Origin: Desulfovibrio sp. TomC
GTDB taxonomy: Bacteria; Desulfobacterota; Desulfovibrionia; Desulfovibrionales; Desulfovibrionaceae
Reading direction: 5' to 3'
NCBI RefSeq assembly: GCF_000801335.2
Contig: NZ_JSEH01000021.1
Location: 1 to 64,000 of the forward strand
DNA: 64,000 nucleotides
The number at the start of each line of letters is the position of its first letter. The first letter of the stretch is position 1. Positions 30,152 through 36,985 of this stretch are shown one piece after another. A program made the position numbers and the translations under genes. The notes under the pieces are model-generated. The model made no database searches and was not told the DNA's origin. It worked only from the letters and a program-made list of their open reading frames with translations.

Positions 30152-31606
30152 CTACGCTCTTGCCCCATCCACTGGAATTGTAAAGTAGAAAGTACAGCCC
30201 TTGCCGGGCAGACTGGACAGCCAGATATTGCCGCCGTGGGCCTCGACGATGGTCTTGGCGATATTGAGGCCAAGGCCGATGCCGTCCGTCGTGCGCTTGG
30301 TGCGCACCCCACGGTAATACTTATTGAACACGTGGGATTGTTCCTCTTCGGGAATCCCCGGTCCCTCATCGGAAATGCTGACCAGCAGCTTTTCGCCGCC
30401 GTCGGCCATCTCCACCCCTACCCGCACCGTACGTTCAGGCGGGGAAAACTTCACGGCGTTGCCGACCAGATTGTACAGGGCCTGCCCAAGCAGTTCGCGG
30501 TCGCCCACCACCGAGACAATGTCCGGAGCCACCCGGGGCGACAGGCTAATGCCCTTGGCTTCAGCGGACGGCCCGGCTTTTTCCAGGGTTTCCCGCAGCA
30601 GCTCTTCGGGGTTAAACGTCACCGGAGCCAGATCCACAATCTGGGAGGCCATGCTCGAGACCTTGAGCAGGCTGGTCAACATGGCCGATATCCGCTGCAG
30701 TTCGTCGCTGGCAATGTCGAGAAAGCGCTTTTGCCGTTCGTTGACGTCGCCAAGCACCCGTTCGCGCATCAGGTTGACGGATTCGCGGATGGAGGTCAGC
30801 GGCGTCCGGATCTCGTGGCTGACCATGTCGATGAAATCTGCCCGCATCCGCTCTTCTTCCTTAAGGCGCACGGTCATGTCGTTAAAGGCCGCGCCGAGTT
30901 CCCCAAGTTCGTCCTTGGAGAGCACCCGGATTGGTTCCAGCCGGCCGTCGCGGGTGTAGGCCCGGATGCCTCGGCGCAGTTCCCGCAACGGACGGCTTAA
31001 GGAATAGGTGAGAAAAAGCACGCCCAGAAGGCCGACGCCAATGGAGATGGTCAGTCCCGAGACGCCCCGGTTGACGGCCACTTCGCTTATGCGGAACAGT
31101 TCGCGCATCCCGGATTCCAGGACCCGTTCGTTGTCCTGGCGGGCACTGACCACAATGCGCATCCATTGGTTGAGCCTGTCCTGGTCGATCCACGGTTCTT
31201 TGGACAGATCCCTCCCTTGGGCCAGATCGGGAAATGTCTCTCGAAACTCGGCATGGAGTTCTTCCCAGGCTGAAAATCCTTCATAACGGAACCACAAGAT
31301 GCTCCAGATGGCGTTTTTATATTCGGACAACGCCGCCATGAAGTTCTTTTTGTATTCGTCAGAATGGAGGATCTCGTACTTCTTCTGATTTTCCTCCATG
31401 ACAAGGAGGCTGTCCACCAGACGCTGGGAAATGGTGAGCACCTCGAAACGAACCTTGACGATGTCGCGGGAGATATTGACCGAGTCTTTTATGTAGATAA
31501 GCAGCGTGGATATGGTAAAATAGGCAAAAATCATGATGCCAATAAAGACCACCAGCAGCTTAAACAGGATGCCGTAATACTTGATGGGCTTTCGGGACAA
31601 ATACAT
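30152..31606 (-). CDS. Sensor histidine kinase, GlrK/QseE-like
   Basis: 484 residues from ATG 31606; a TTG at 31639 is an alternative. Two membrane spans (about 15-40 and 175-200) flank a helical periplasmic sensor of about 130 residues; then HAMP, HisKA with MVSHEIRTPLTSI (H-box), and HATPase_c with NAVKFSPP (N-box), DEGPGIPEEE (G1) and GIGLGLNIAK (G2). It should phosphorylate Asp60 of the regulator encoded two genes downstream. Signal unknown; the short helical periplasmic domain agrees with the QseE class rather than a ligand-binding Cache/PAS sensor. Confidence 0.87.
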   Translation of the reverse strand: MYLSRKPIKYYGILFKLLVVFIGIMIFAYFTISTLLIYIKDSVNISRDIVKVRFEVLTISQRLVDSLLVMEENQKKYEILHSDEYKKNFMAALSEYKNAIWSILWFRYEGFSAWEELHAEFRETFPDLAQGRDLSKEPWIDQDRLNQWMRIVVSARQDNERVLESGMRELFRISEVAVNRGVSGLTISIGVGLLGVLFLTYSLSRPLRELRRGIRAYTRDGRLEPIRVLSKDELGELGAAFNDMTVRLKEEERMRADFIDMVSHEIRTPLTSIRESVNLMRERVLGDVNERQKRFLDIASDELQRISAMLTSLLKVSSMASQIVDLAPVTFNPEELLRETLEKAGPSAEAKGISLSPRVAPDIVSVVGDRELLGQALYNLVGNAVKFSPPERTVRVGVEMADGGEKLLVSISDEGPGIPEEEQSHVFNKYYRGVRTKRTTDGIGLGLNIAKTIVEAHGGNIWLSSLPGKGCTFYFTIPVDGARA

Positions 31607-31674
31607 GGTCGCGTATCCACGACGCGGGGAGGTTGGCAACAGGGCTTGCGGCCCGCAGCCGCCTGCCCCGGACG

Positions 31675-32178
31675 CTATTTGGCAGCGAAGATTTCCTGTT
31701 CGAGCACGTGGGGACGCGATAGATTGGTGACGACCAGACGTTGACTACTTGAGGCCGTGAGAATCACCTTGCCGTAGCCTAAAAGGCCGCCGAACAGCCC
31801 TGGCTCGCACTTGACCGATTCGATCTTGCCAAGGTCCAGGGAAAAACTACCCAACAAGGCATCATCGCACAGCAAGCGCTTGTCGGTGAGCCCCACCCGC
31901 AGCGTAAAAAAAGAAAAGAGCCGCACCAGGGCCAACAGCGTCAGCAAAATGAAAAAGACATAGCGAAAAAGCCGTACGCCGACAGACAGAATCGTCGGCA
32001 CAAACCGCTCCAGTTCTTCCGGGACCTTAAACTGCACGAGTTTAAGGAGCGTCGGCTCACTTGACCACACGACCAAGGCCAGGACGAAAAGGATCACTGC
32101 CTTGGCCAGCACGACCCAATGCTTGCCCGTCCGGTATCGGATGGTCTCACCTTCAAAAACAAGGCCCTTCAGGCTCAT
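31675..32178 (-). CDS. PH-domain (bPH2/DUF304-like) membrane protein
   Basis: 167 residues. Two to three hydrophobic segments (about 25-42 and 65-90) are followed by a beta-rich segment with LTDKRLLCDDALLGSFSLDL and GYGKVILTASSSQ, the pattern of bacterial PH domains of the YdbS/YdbT type. No catalytic residue is expected. It is on the same strand 68 nt before the kinase gene, so it may be part of the same envelope-signalling unit, but related proteins occur in many contexts. Confidence 0.65.
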   Translation of the reverse strand: MSLKGLVFEGETIRYRTGKHWVVLAKAVILFVLALVVWSSEPTLLKLVQFKVPEELERFVPTILSVGVRLFRYVFFILLTLLALVRLFSFFTLRVGLTDKRLLCDDALLGSFSLDLGKIESVKCEPGLFGGLLGYGKVILTASSSQRLVVTNLSRPHVLEQEIFAAK

Positions 32179-32525
32179 GGCATCCCACTCCCAGCAGTTG
32201 CTTCGATCCAGCCCGCATCCACGTACGCCCCCGCGTCGACCGGCGACAATTGACGATCATATCCGAAAAGAGCGGCCAAAGCAAAGCCTTCCTGCCCCCC
32301 ACGTCGGCCGGTCAAAGCAACGGTGGTTCTCGTCAAGGACAAACGCCGCATGGTACGGCCCCGCCTCTTCTCCCCTCTTCTCTTGCCGAACTTCCGCCTG
32401 CCGATTTGGCAGCATACTCGGTCAAAAAAGCTCCACCCAGGAGGGGATTCCAAAGGGACTGGGTCCCTTTGGCCGCCGGAGGCTCTCATCTCTTTTCTCA
32501 CACGACCCGGCCACCGGCGGCAGGC
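32179..32525. other. Intergenic stretch without a gene
   Basis: No supported CDS lies between the PH-domain gene and the rhomboid gene, both on the minus strand. The stretch contains a dispersed hairpin element at 32423-32483. Upstream control of the PH-domain gene is probably in the 32179-32420 part, but no promoter stands out. Confidence 0.6.
32423..32483 (-). repeat. Dispersed 3'-end hairpin element, copy 1
   Basis: On the minus strand, 43 nt after the rhomboid stop codon, GCCTCCGGCGGCC is followed by a hairpin (AAAGGGAC/GTCCCTTT), CCCCTCC, a GGAG and a TTTTTT run. The same layout occurs at 46895-46951, also 43-45 nt after a stop codon. The T-run suggests a terminator function for copy 1. 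Confidence 0.65.
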
Positions 32526-33512
32526 TCAGACCGCCGCCGCCCAGGCCGCAACCGCCAGGCCAAGGGCCAGCGCGCCCCAGAGCAGTTGCACCGCAGCCCC
32601 CGGACGGCGCCGGCCGGCCAGCCAGAAACCGACGCCAAGGCCAAGGACGGTTCCGGTCAAAAACCCAAACAGATGGCCGGCCAGATCCACCGGCCCGCCC
32701 TCCTCGCTCCCGGCCCCGAGCATGGCCAGCAGCATGAGGGCTGCTGCGGCCGGAGCCGAGCGGCGAAAGGTCAGCGGCGGCCAGCGGCTGGCCAGTCGCA
32801 CCCCGCCCAAAGCGCCCAGCGCCCCGAAAACGGCAGTGGACGCCCCGAGAAAATGCAATCCTGGTCCCTGGATAAGGACTTTGAGTACATTGCCCCCGGC
32901 CCCGGCGGCCAGCGTCAGGGCAAACCCCAGGCCCACCCCGGTTTCGCGGCACAAGAGCGACAGAAAAAGCGCCCCGCTGACGGCATTGCCGAGCAGATGG
33001 GCCGGATCGGCGTGCAGATTGAGGGCTGTCACCGCCCGGTACCATTGCCCGGCCAGCATGGCGGTCGAATCCCCGGCCCCAAGGGCTTTCCAGGCCACGC
33101 GACGACCGAAAAACAGCCGCTCACCCAGCAAAAACCCCCAGGCCCCGGTAATAAGACCCATGACGGCCAGCACAGCGGGCCAAACCTGGGGACGCACCGA
33201 TGCGGCCTCGGGATCAGGCAGTACAATGGTCTGGCGTTCGGCAGCATAGCCGGCCAGTTCCTTGAGTGCCTCCTCGGCCCGGCGGCGCGGCACAAACAGC
33301 CGATAGCCGCCGCCCTGGCGACGGATGGCGTGGGGGATGCCCCGGGAGGACAAAATAAGGTCCCATTCCCGGGCGCGAATGGCCGTGGCCGGGCCGGGGT
33401 GGCCGCTAACGGCCTGGGTCAGATCCCGCTGGCCGGGCCGGGGCCACAGGGAAGGCCGGGAAGTGGGTAAAAGCGGCCGTCTCGGAAGGCCAGGGCGCGG
33501 CGAATCGGTCAC
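32526..33512 (-). CDS. Rhomboid-family intramembrane serine protease with N-terminal DUF2007-like domain
   Basis: 328 residues from a GTG at 33512, chosen because GGAG lies 8 nt upstream and no ATG fits. Residues about 45-90 (EWDLILSSRGIPHAI, then YRLFVPRRRAEEAL) look like a small DUF2007-type domain. The membrane part has the rhomboid signature: HxxxN in HADPAHLLGN (about 168-177), catalytic Ser in GASTAVFG (about 223-230) and catalytic His in DLAGHLFG (about 279-286). It would cleave transmembrane substrates. The neighbouring genes give no hint of the substrate. Confidence 0.82.
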   Translation of the reverse strand: MTDSPRPGLPRRPLLPTSRPSLWPRPGQRDLTQAVSGHPGPATAIRAREWDLILSSRGIPHAIRRQGGGYRLFVPRRRAEEALKELAGYAAERQTIVLPDPEAASVRPQVWPAVLAVMGLITGAWGFLLGERLFFGRRVAWKALGAGDSTAMLAGQWYRAVTALNLHADPAHLLGNAVSGALFLSLLCRETGVGLGFALTLAAGAGGNVLKVLIQGPGLHFLGASTAVFGALGALGGVRLASRWPPLTFRRSAPAAAALMLLAMLGAGSEEGGPVDLAGHLFGFLTGTVLGLGVGFWLAGRRRPGAAVQLLWGALALGLAVAAWAAAV

Positions 33513-33656
33513 GCCAAGCACTCCAAGCCAATGGAGAAAGAAAACAAACGACTTTTTTGCAACATACGGACAGCATTCTATGACGGATGTCCGACACTTC
33601 GCAATCCCTGGGAAAGGGCCTTGCCGCCGCCTCGGCGCTTCTGGTAAGGGCCACGC

Positions 33657-34781
33657 ATGAACCAAGCTCGAAAACCCATTTATTCCGTCTTCCTCCTGCT
33701 GATCCTGGGCGCGGCCCTGATCCTGGCCTGTATCGTCCTGCGCCCCTTCGTCAATATCCTTATCATCGGCGTGGTCCTGGCCGCGCTCTTCCGCCCGATC
33801 CATCGCCGCGTTGCCGGACTGTGCGGTCCCCGCAAAAACACCTTGGCCGCCCTTTTGACCACCGGCCTCATCTTCACCTGCATCATCATCCCGATCTTTT
33901 TCTTCCTCGGCTCCCTGTTGGCCCAGGGTGTGCAATCGGTCAACGCTTTGCAAGCCCATCTGGCCTCCACGGATTTCAACAAACTGTTCAGCCATGACTC
34001 CATTGCGCCCTATGTCAACTGGGTCCAGGAGCACCTGCCCTTCCTGGACCTCAAAAAACTGGCCCTGCAAGCCGATCTCATCGACCTTTCCAAAAATGCC
34101 GGCCAGATGCTCCTCGACAGCGGCACCCGGGTCATCGGCAACTTCTTCGTGCTGACCATGAATTTCCTGATCCTCATGTTCGTGCTCTTTTTCCTGATCC
34201 GCGACGGCCACGCCATGCTGGCCCAGGTGCGCTATCTGCTGCCCCTGACCAATGACCAGGAAAACCGGATCATCCGCCAGCTCGACGATGTCTCCAAGTC
34301 CGTCATCCTCGGGGCGTTCGTCATCGCCCTGGCCCAGGGGCTGGCCGGCGGCATCGGACTTTTTATCGTCGGCATTCAGCCTTTTTTCTGGGGCTGCATG
34401 ATGGGTTTTGCCTCGCTTATCCCCGTGGTTGGCACGGCCATTATCTGGCTGCCCGTCTCGGTCTATCTCATGCTGACCGGCCAGTGGCAGTGGGGCGTGT
34501 TCATGATGGCCTGGGGAGCGGTGGTGATCTCCAGCATCGACTCCTTTATCCGGCCGCTGCTCATGCAAAACCGGTCCAACATGTCCACGTTCTGGGTGTT
34601 TCTCTCCATCATCGGCGGCATCAAGTTCTTCGGGGCCTTGGGCATCCTCTACGGCCCCCTCATCCTGGGATTCGCCATGGTCATGCTCACGTTGTACGCC
34701 GAGGATTACCGGCACGTGCTGGAGGAACGAAACCTGATCGCAACTCCCGCCCAGACCCCGGAAACACTGCCGGGAAAATAG
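33657..34781 (+). CDS. AI-2E family transporter (YdiK/PerM-like)
   Basis: 374 residues, about eight membrane spans: a pair at the N-terminus, one after the first basic loop, an amphipathic extracytoplasmic region (about 95-150), then five spans with the conserved GxxxxIPxxG-like GFASLIPVVGTAIIWLP (about 251-267) and DSFIRPLLM (about 298-306) segments of the AI-2E/PF01594 family. Some members export small molecules or act as Na+/H+ antiporters; the substrate cannot be read from sequence. Divergent from the rhomboid gene with a 144-nt shared upstream region. Confidence 0.85.
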   Translation: MNQARKPIYSVFLLLILGAALILACIVLRPFVNILIIGVVLAALFRPIHRRVAGLCGPRKNTLAALLTTGLIFTCIIIPIFFFLGSLLAQGVQSVNALQAHLASTDFNKLFSHDSIAPYVNWVQEHLPFLDLKKLALQADLIDLSKNAGQMLLDSGTRVIGNFFVLTMNFLILMFVLFFLIRDGHAMLAQVRYLLPLTNDQENRIIRQLDDVSKSVILGAFVIALAQGLAGGIGLFIVGIQPFFWGCMMGFASLIPVVGTAIIWLPVSVYLMLTGQWQWGVFMMAWGAVVISSIDSFIRPLLMQNRSNMSTFWVFLSIIGGIKFFGALGILYGPLILGFAMVMLTLYAEDYRHVLEERNLIATPAQTPETLPGK

Positions 34782-34902
34782 GTTCCTCCCAAGGCCCCCG
34801 CCGGCCGGGCGCGTGGACGGACACGGTGCGATCAGCCCGACGTTGCCGCGTTCCCCGAAAACCTCCAGACGGTCCGACGCCTGGCCCTGAACGCCGGACA
34901 TG

Positions 34903-34926
34903 AAAAAGGCCCCGCATGGGGGCCTT
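34903..34926 (-). terminator. Intrinsic terminator after the rubredoxin gene
   Basis: On the minus strand AAGGCCCC-CATGC-GGGGCCTT is followed by TTT, 40 nt after the rdl stop codon. It lies between this operon and the convergent AI-2E transporter gene. Confidence 0.8.
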
Positions 34927-34966
34927 GCCAAACGAAACCGGGCGACCCTTGCGGGCCGCCCGGTCG

Positions 34967-35182
34967 TCAGACTGGACATTTCACTTCTTTGGTCGATCCG
35001 GGGCCGGCCAGGGGGCGGAAGCACTTCTTCCCGCCGCCGCAGATCGGGCATTTCCAGCCCTCAGGCAGATCCTCGAAGGACGTTCCGGCCGGGACCTTGC
35101 CCTTGCGGTCGCCACGATCTGGATCGTAGATATACCCGCAATTGGTGGTCTGACACTGCCACATGTTCTCAGGCGCGGACAT
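34967..35182 (-). CDS. rdl: Rubredoxin-like protein with a CX4C first motif
   Basis: 71 residues. One Fe(Cys)4 site is predicted from CQTTNC (residues 10-15) and CPIC (about 45-48), with GYIYDPDRGD and a typical EDLPEGWKCP segment. Ordinary rubredoxins have CxxC first; here two extra residues are inserted, as in the rubredoxin-2 type known from Desulfovibrio desulfuricans. A C-terminal tail with another Cys (CPV) extends beyond the usual 52 residues. Probably an electron donor to the rubrerythrin encoded just upstream in the perR-rbr-rdl operon. Confidence 0.88.
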   Translation of the reverse strand: MSAPENMWQCQTTNCGYIYDPDRGDRKGKVPAGTSFEDLPEGWKCPICGGGKKCFRPLAGPGSTKEVKCPV

Positions 35183-35224
35183 GTTCGCTCCTTGGCTGCG
35201 TGACGTGATGCGACCGAAATCCGG

Positions 35225-35719
35225 TTAGTCGACCTTGAAAAACGCCTTGGCCAGAGCCTGGCACACCGGGCATTTGTCGGGAGCGGCGCCGGCGATGGTG
35301 TAGCCGCACACGGAACAGACGTACCAGTCCTCGGCCGGATAGCCGGCCGGATCATTGGCGGCCTTGGCATACAGGTTGGCGTGGAGCTCCTCGACGGCGT
35401 TGGCAAAGGTGAAGCCGCGCTCGGCCGCCTTGTCGCCTTCCGTCTTGGCCTCTTCAATCATGGCCGGGTACATGCTCTTGAATTCGTGGGTTTCGCCGGC
35501 GATGGCGGCCTTGAGATTCTCGGCCGTGGTGCCAATGCCCTTCATGTTGCGCAGATGGGTGTGGGCATGCACGGTTTCAGCAGCAGCAGCGGCCTTGAAC
35601 AGCTTGGCCACGCCGATGAGTCCTTCTTTTTCGGCCTGGGCGGCAAAGGCCAGATACTTCCGGTTGGCCTGGGACTCGCCGGCAAACGCTTCCTGCAGAT
35701 TTTCCATAGTCTTGGTCAT
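35225..35719 (-). CDS. rbr: Rubrerythrin
   Basis: 164 residues. The N-terminal four-helix ferritin-like domain has the di-iron ligand motifs (E in AFAGESQAN, E..H in AAAETVHAHTH, E in IAGETHEF, E..H in NAVEELHA), and the C-terminal rubredoxin domain has CSVC (about 135) and CPVC (about 151). It reduces hydrogen peroxide in the anaerobic cytoplasm. Placed between perR and rdl with an AAGGAG site, as in other Desulfovibrio. Confidence 0.95.
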   Translation of the reverse strand: MTKTMENLQEAFAGESQANRKYLAFAAQAEKEGLIGVAKLFKAAAAAETVHAHTHLRNMKGIGTTAENLKAAIAGETHEFKSMYPAMIEEAKTEGDKAAERGFTFANAVEELHANLYAKAANDPAGYPAEDWYVCSVCGYTIAGAAPDKCPVCQALAKAFFKVD

Positions 35720-35740
35720 TTCAAACTCCTTGGCTGTGTC

Positions 35741-36175
35741 TTACTGGTTTTCGGTGTTGCGTCCGAGACAGGCCCGGCAGATGCCGCGCACCAGGACCTG
35801 GGCGTCGCGGATGCGCCCCCAGGCCGCGACCTGTGGCGGCAAATCCTCAAGCCCGGCCCCGGGCATGGTAAAATCCTCGATGCGACCGCAGCTCAGGCAC
35901 ACCAGATGGTGGTGCGGCGCGGCATCGCCGTCAAACCGCCCTTCCTCGCCGCCCGACGGCACCCGCGTCACCAGTCCCCGCGTTTCCAGGGCGGCCAGGG
36001 TCCGGTAGACCGTGTCCAGGGAAATGGCCGGAGCCTCCCCCCGAACCCGTCGCCAGACCATCTCGGCCGAGGGATGATCTCTGGCTTCGACCATGGCCTT
36101 GTACACCAGATAGCGCTGGTTGGTAAACTTAAGGCCGCTTTGGGTGAAAAGTTCTTTCAGGGCTGCAATCATCAT
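35741..36175 (-). CDS. perR: Peroxide-responsive Fur-family repressor PerR
   Basis: 144 residues: winged helix (about 1-85, KFTNQRYLVYKAM and SLDTVYRTLAALE), His-rich metal site HHHLVCLSCG (about 87-97), and a C-terminal CRACLG, giving two CxxC pairs for structural zinc. It heads the perR-rbr-rdl operon and is preceded by a repeated AT-rich element overlapping a promoter, which fits autoregulation. PerR rather than Fur is called from the operon partners; residues alone do not prove the sensing type. Confidence 0.88.
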   Translation of the reverse strand: MMIAALKELFTQSGLKFTNQRYLVYKAMVEARDHPSAEMVWRRVRGEAPAISLDTVYRTLAALETRGLVTRVPSGGEEGRFDGDAAPHHHLVCLSCGRIEDFTMPGAGLEDLPPQVAAWGRIRDAQVLVRGICRACLGRNTENQ

Positions 36176-36182
36176 AGGTCTT

Positions 36183-36209
36183 ATTCCTATTTGCTATTGA
36201 TTCCTATTT
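36183..36209. promoter_or_regulatory. Candidate PerR operator (two ATTCCTATTT repeats)
   Basis: ATTCCTATTT occurs at 36183-36192 and again at 36200-36209, 17 bp apart, directly upstream of perR in an otherwise GC-rich genome. The second copy overlaps the predicted -10 box, so bound repressor would block the polymerase. Confidence 0.55.
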
Positions 36210-36233
36210 AGAACCCAGGCCTTGCCCCGTCAA
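36205..36233 (-). promoter_or_regulatory. Predicted sigma70-type promoter of perR-rbr-rdl
   Basis: On the minus strand TTGACG (36233-36228), a 17-bp spacer and TAAATA (36210-36205) lie about 30 nt before the perR start. The -35 is a 5/6 match; the -10 is weaker. Confidence 0.5.
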
Positions 36234-36259
36234 CACTTTTTTGCGGCCCCCTCGAAATT

Positions 36260-36985
36260 TTACATCCACCACAGCCGCCCGGCCCGCCACAGGCCAGCCA
36301 GCGGCAGCGGTCTGCCCCGACTGAGCTTTTTGGCCAGATAGAGAAAGAGATAGGCCGCAGCCAGGGCATCGTGCCGGGCGTCGTGGGCGGCAAAGGACGG
36401 CAGATGATAGCGCCGACACAGGGCCGGCAACGTATATCCGGCCTGTTCGATATCCCCGCCCCCTTCGAGCGTCAGTCGCTTTTCTTCGTAGGCCATGGCC
36501 AGACGCAGGGTATCAATGCAGGGGGAGGCCAATTCGCCGCCAAAATAGCGGCAACTAGCAGCATTGAAAAAAGCCATGTCCAGGTCTACATGGTGGCCGA
36601 CAATGACGGCCGGCCCAATGAAATCGAGCAGTCCGGCCAGGACCTCGGCCATGGGCGGGGCCGACTCCAGGGCGGCGGCGGTCAGGCGGTGAATGAGCGA
36701 AGCATTATGCGGCACGTCCCGGTCCGGTCGCACCAGGGTGGCGTAGGTCTCGCCGGCCACGATGGAGAGCCCGCGCAAGCGCACCGCCGCCACCGACACC
36801 ACGGCGTCGCGGCGGGGATCAAGCCCGGTCAGTTCCGTATCCACAGCCACAAACTGCAGATCATCCAACAGGGCTTGGGGATCGCGTCCGGCCTGGGCCG
36901 CCCGGTGGGCGGCCAGGAGCGCATGGGGCTGGGCTGGCGACAGACGCCTGGAGAATCGCCCGAGTAAACCAGACAAAACGGTCAT
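36260..36985 (-). CDS. DnaQ-like 3'-5' exonuclease
   Basis: 241 residues of the DEDDh exonuclease fold: ExoI AVDTELTGLD (Asp and Glu, about 47-56), ExoII HHVDLDMAFFN (about 130-140), ExoIII HDARHDALAAA (about 200-210). Similar to the DNA polymerase III epsilon-like proteins that occur beside acetate permease (actP) and DUF294 genes in several bacteria. It overlaps the stop of the CBS-domain gene by 4 nt (ATGA), so it belongs to the actP transcription unit. Substrate in that setting is unknown. Confidence 0.82.
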   Translation of the reverse strand: MTVLSGLLGRFSRRLSPAQPHALLAAHRAAQAGRDPQALLDDLQFVAVDTELTGLDPRRDAVVSVAAVRLRGLSIVAGETYATLVRPDRDVPHNASLIHRLTAAALESAPPMAEVLAGLLDFIGPAVIVGHHVDLDMAFFNAASCRYFGGELASPCIDTLRLAMAYEEKRLTLEGGGDIEQAGYTLPALCRRYHLPSFAAHDARHDALAAAYLFLYLAKKLSRGRPLPLAGLWRAGRLWWM

